DNA from: Sphingobacterium sp. N143
Lineage (GTDB): Bacteria > Bacteroidota > Bacteroidia > Sphingobacteriales > Sphingobacteriaceae
NCBI RefSeq assembly: GCF_030325625.1
Contig: NZ_JACAIS010000009.1
Coordinates: 207,647-271,646 of the forward strand
Length of the DNA stretch: 64,000 nt
Direction: 5' to 3'
Made by a program: the position numbers and the translations under genes. Below the pieces are notes generated by a model. The model was given only the letters and a program-made list of their open reading frames with translations. It was not told the DNA's origin and searched no databases. Shown here one piece after another: positions 61,547 to 64,000 of the stretch (positions within the stretch are counted from its first letter, which is position 1; every line of letters begins with the position of its first letter).

Positions 61547-62731
61547 TTACAATAATGTGGCCACAACAAACGAAATGACAGAAATGACCAGGCCAAACAT
61601 AAAAATTCCATAGGCATAACGTAGCAGTTTATATTTTCGGCCAAGGACAACTCCTTGCGAATAAACATCCTTTGTCAGCATGCCGTATAGAAACTCAGAG
61701 TCTATCATTACTTTTTGCATGCCCTCATTATAGTCCTCAAGCTTCATTTTATAAAAATTTCCAAAAAATAATAAGTTGACAGATTTGTCTTCAATCTCCT
61801 GTTTGGAAAATTTACCAGGAGGTATTTTAGGAATGGTAGACAATATAGCCATCACCATTGTGGCCACAACCCCAACCGTAAGGATGATTGTCGGGAAAAT
61901 GAGGTGTTCATTGCTATCCAGTTTACGGAATAAGACCGCAATAACCACAGATAAGATGATAGAATTAACGGTTAATAATATATTGGCTTTGTTATCTGCC
62001 ATATCGCTTAGCCTTTGATTATTGGAGGATGTGATACGGAACATTGTCTCTATGCCACGCTCAGGCTTATTGGTTTTATCCTTCTCTTTTTTATCGTCCT
62101 TCTTGTTTTCTTTATTCTTTGAAATGGACCTCTCTTGCTTTCTCTCCAGCTCCTTTAAATTTTCCTCTTTTTTTGCATTGAGTTTCTGTTGGGCATATTC
62201 GGTATGATAGTGATGGCTCAACAAGAGTTTGATCGTGCCTGCCCGCCAGATATCTTTGTCGATTTCTTTACCGATAACAGCCTCCGCCTCCGCTTTCATT
62301 AATTTATTTCTGTTGACAAAGTCATCACTCCCAAGATGAAATAAATCGGCGTCACAGAGGATTTCCTCTAGCAGATTGCTGGGGTCCTGAGGCATTCGTG
62401 TGGCCAGGATACAACCTTTTATCTTTTCTTTTACCTCGTCTGAAACACCTTTATCTTTTAAAAAAGCAAATGCGATTTCAACACTTCGTTTCTCATGACC
62501 GATTGCATTGTCGGATTGTACATAGCCGAGATCATGAAAATATGCAGAACTGATCACAATAAAATGATCTTCTTCGCTTAGTTTATAAAACGAAGAAATC
62601 TCTTCTGCCGCCCGTACAACTGATCGGGTATGTAAATTATTATGAAAACAATGGCAGGTTGAGATATTTTCTGCAATGTAAGTTTCAGAATACTCTTCCA
62701 CTTGTCTTAAAAGCTGAGCATAATCTATCAT
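61547..62731 (-). CDS. HD-domain and Pycsar-effector (PycTM/DUF5706-like) fusion protein
   Basis: A 394-residue membrane protein. The N-terminal domain (about 1-180) is HD-type: CHCFHNNLHTRSVVRAAEE (His34), YFHDLGYV (His66-Asp67), AIGHEKRS (His79) and EILCDADLFHLG (later Asp), a metal-dependent phosphohydrolase pattern. A highly charged linker of about 45 residues follows (KKEENLKELERKQERSI and more). The C-terminal part is the PycTM module: MADNKANILLTVNSIILSVVIAVLF (first helix with the DMADNKA motif), two more helices, and a YGMLTKDVYSQGVVLGRKYKLLRYAYGIF turn and final helix. PycTM effectors respond to cCMP or cUMP in Pycsar anti-phage systems. No cyclase gene lies nearby. Confidence 0.88.
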   Translation of the reverse strand: MIDYAQLLRQVEEYSETYIAENISTCHCFHNNLHTRSVVRAAEEISSFYKLSEEDHFIVISSAYFHDLGYVQSDNAIGHEKRSVEIAFAFLKDKGVSDEVKEKIKGCILATRMPQDPSNLLEEILCDADLFHLGSDDFVNRNKLMKAEAEAVIGKEIDKDIWRAGTIKLLLSHHYHTEYAQQKLNAKKEENLKELERKQERSISKNKENKKDDKKEKDKTNKPERGIETMFRITSSNNQRLSDMADNKANILLTVNSIILSVVIAVLFRKLDSNEHLIFPTIILTVGVVATMVMAILSTIPKIPPGKFSKQEIEDKSVNLLFFGNFYKMKLEDYNEGMQKVMIDSEFLYGMLTKDVYSQGVVLGRKYKLLRYAYGIFMFGLVISVISFVVATLL

Positions 62732-63093
62732 GGACCAAAACGATTTTTATTTGGAATAAAAGTATTCAATATCTTTAACATCTTAAATACAGGATACCCT
62801 TTTTGTTGTTTTTTTAACCTAGATCAATTTAATATCCCCGAGAAGACAAAAATCATCGTTTTTTATACAAATGTCTTTTTACTGTTTAACTCCTATTCTG
62901 ATTATTTGTTTTTGCTTTCGTAATGAATTAAATTTTGCGCCTACTTGATCACATGGGGGACTGCTTTTGTAAGATCGCCTAGCACTTGCATCCGCTTTTA
63001 GCCATGGTTCAACTGTTTAGTATGCAAATTATCTAATAACTTAGGAATCATCTAGATTTAAATTAAGTTTTAGTTAGATATTAATTAGCTTTT

Positions 63094-63148
63094 ACCTAAA
63101 CAATACCTAAACTAAACCTAAACAAAACCTAAGTAAATCCTAACTAAA
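63094..63148. repeat. Five tandem 11-bp repeats (iteron-like)
   Basis: Copies start at 63094, 63105, 63116, 63127 and 63138, consensus ACCTAAACWAA: ACCTAAACAAT, ACCTAAACTAA, ACCTAAACAAA, ACCTAAGTAAA, TCCTAACTAAA. Copies drift from left to right. An inverted match to the last copy (TTTAGTTAG, 63069-63077, against CTAACTAAA at 63140-63148) lies upstream. The period of one helical turn would put all copies on one face of DNA. Confidence 0.8.
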
Positions 63149-63380
63149 CAATTGATTTGTATATACTCTGATCAGGGCTATTGTTATCAGTTTTTATACA
63201 GGTCTATGTTATGCTCTTCTTGCTTTATCCATCATTTGATACCCAAACCAATGGTTTGCCTACATTTGGCCCGTGTTACCGGACTAAAAAGCATTGAAGC
63301 AGTCAGCGTCAGGATCATAGAAGCTACGGCAGTCATCCTGAAAGCCTCCACAGACGCCTTTATACTGGGGCTAAGTTCTT

Positions 63381-63760
63381 GGGCCCTTCCGGCAGCCTAT
63401 TGTAGATCCGCTGCTTTTTGCGGGCCGTTTGCAGTGGAATGCAATTCCCCGGGCAGGGCGTTTGCCTTTTTTCGTTCCTGTCCGTTGGTGGTGCTTCCTG
63501 CTTCCCCAGCATGCCCCTTTAGCAGGTCGCCACAGAGGAACCTGTGCCAGGAGTTTTCGATAAGTTTCCGGGGCCCTTCCGGCAGCCTGCTGCAGATCCG
63601 ATGCTGAGGTCGGGCCGTCCACGGTGGAATGCAATGCCCCGGGCAGGCGTTTGCCTTTTTTCATGCCTGTCCGTTGGGCGGTGCTTCCTCGCGTGGCCCC
63701 CCCCCTTTGGCGGCTCCAGCATCCCCCTTTCGGCCCCCGTGACGCTGTTCCACAAAAAGA
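63381..63760. repeat. GC-rich tandem repeat, 190-bp period, two copies
   Basis: Copy A begins at 63381 and copy B at 63571, both with GGGCCCTTCCGGCAGCCT. Similar blocks follow in the same order: TAGATCCG/CAGATCCG, CGGGCCGT, GTGGAATGCAAT, CCCCGGGCAGG, CGTTTGCCTTTTTTC, CCTGTCCGTTGG and GTGCTTCC. A shared CCACAGA precedes both. Similarity fades after about 150 bp. G+C is far higher than in the neighbouring sequence. Not coding. Confidence 0.75.
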
Positions 63761-63816
63761 ATCCGCCAAGTTCACAGCGAGTTACAGGGATATTGAAAGA
63801 AAATAAAACAAAAGGC

Positions 63817-63848
63817 TTGGAATTCTGCACGAAATCTCCCTATCTTTG
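63817..63848 (+). promoter_or_regulatory. Promoter P1 pointing out of the window
   Basis: TTG at 63817-63819, 21-bp spacer, TATCTTTG at 63841-63848. A hairpin CTCCGCAAGGGAG follows shortly after. No gene of its own in the window. Confidence 0.6.
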
Positions 63849-63970
63849 CACCACTCCGCAAGGGAGGTACGGTTACTTCGAAAGAAGGGATCATGAAAAA
63901 AGAGGGGTCTAACGGAGGTTAGGCGCAGAAATCGGGAAAACAGAAAAGAAAAAAAACTTGAGAAAGTTTT

Positions 63971-64000
63971 TTGGAATTCCGGAAAAGATTTCTACCTTTG
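63971..64000 (+). promoter_or_regulatory. Promoter P2 at the window edge, rRNA-operon-like
   Basis: TTG at 63971-63973, 19-bp spacer, TACCTTTG at 63993-64000. The A-rich run and AAAAAACTT/AAGTTTTTT repeat (63952-63973) just upstream look like the A/T-rich upstream element of strong rRNA or tRNA promoters. The downstream gene is outside the window. Confidence 0.6.

Larger units (their letters stand above)
62732..64000. other. Gene-poor end region with two repeat systems and outward promoters
   Basis: No convincing gene. 62732-63060 is AT-rich with nothing I can name. 63094-63148 has five 11-bp direct repeats. 63381-63760 has GC-rich tandem repeats with a 190-bp period. 63817-63848 and 63971-64000 are promoters pointing out of the window. 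Confidence 0.6.

Noticed and set aside
61547..62731. Complete Pycsar defence system
   Set aside because: Only the effector-type module is present; no pyrimidine cyclase gene is found nearby.
63152..63607. Plus-strand open frame of 151 codons at the end region
   Set aside because: Crosses from AT-rich to GC-rich repeat sequence with no coding periodicity; no recognisable motif.
63371..63775. Minus-strand open frames in the GC-rich end region (134 and 103 codons)
   Set aside because: They only read the 190-bp repeat; the repeat copies shift frame relative to each other, and the translation (Gly/Arg/Lys-rich) has no protein character.
63892..63921. Nine-codon frame MKKEGSNGG after promoter P1
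   Set aside because: Too short to judge and lies in a probable untranslated leader.
1..64000. CRISPR array
   Set aside because: No regularly spaced repeats of 23-47 bp with unique spacers; the 11-bp repeats are contiguous without spacers.

Overview
The window is a chromosomal segment from a Bacteroidota bacterium, most likely a Sphingobacteriaceae member close to Sphingobacterium. This rests on gene content (futalosine-route menaquinone gene, DUF3078, DUF2007, DUF6263 and DUF6952 families, the short mS38/COX24-like protein next to RNase G), AT-rich coding sequence, little use of Shine-Dalgarno sites, and the repeated Bacteroidota promoter motif TTG-N18-21-TANNTTTG. The genus is an inference from family recognition, not a database match.

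Layout. 1-9 kb: housekeeping genes (CPBP protease end, cdsA, anmK, gcvH, pdhB, mqnB, queD, folE, an O-methyltransferase). 8.5-12.6 kb: a cell-wall block with two glucosaminidases, a carboxypeptidase-regulatory-like protein, a DUF3078 protein and an amidase. 12.6-19 kb, minus strand: a sodium/solute symporter, a large PIG-L deacetylase and a thioredoxin/peroxiredoxin group. 19.1-24.7 kb: tRNA-Tyr, tRNA-Arg, an MFS transporter, a tricorn-like protease and tRNA-Lys.

24.6-35.4 kb looks like a genomic island. A serine recombinase, whose reading frame ends inside tRNA-Lys, is followed by a divergent 11-gene carotenoid and photoprotection operon: a MarR regulator, crtI, crtB, a small secreted protein, an SRPBCC protein, crtZ, a lycopene cyclase, a lipocalin, a photolyase, idi and a TIGR01777 oxidoreductase. 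A decayed tRNA-3'-end-like sequence followed by a terminator marks the possible far boundary. The gene set predicts conversion of geranylgeranyl diphosphate to zeaxanthin-type xanthophyll.

35.6-41 kb: a two-component cluster with a lone receiver, a receiver-kinase fusion and a 7TM-DISM kinase, joined to a methyltransferase and a GNAT-like protein. 41-52.9 kb: lipoprotein and barrel-like paralogues, a dehydrogenase, a PLP enzyme, HU, a TPR protein, the mS38-like peptide, RNase G, miaA, an oxidoreductase and def.

52.9-62.7 kb: a tightly spaced minus-strand operon with an HD-PycTM (Pycsar effector family) fusion, polyphosphate kinase, an SdiA-regulated/phytase-like lipoprotein, a TamA-type barrel with a kinase-like N-terminal region, a GAF protein and a TRIC/UPF0126 channel. 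I think this is the best candidate for an undescribed system. The last 1.27 kb has no convincing gene. It holds five phased 11-bp repeats, a 190-bp-period GC-rich tandem repeat and two promoters pointing out of the window, possibly towards an rRNA operon.
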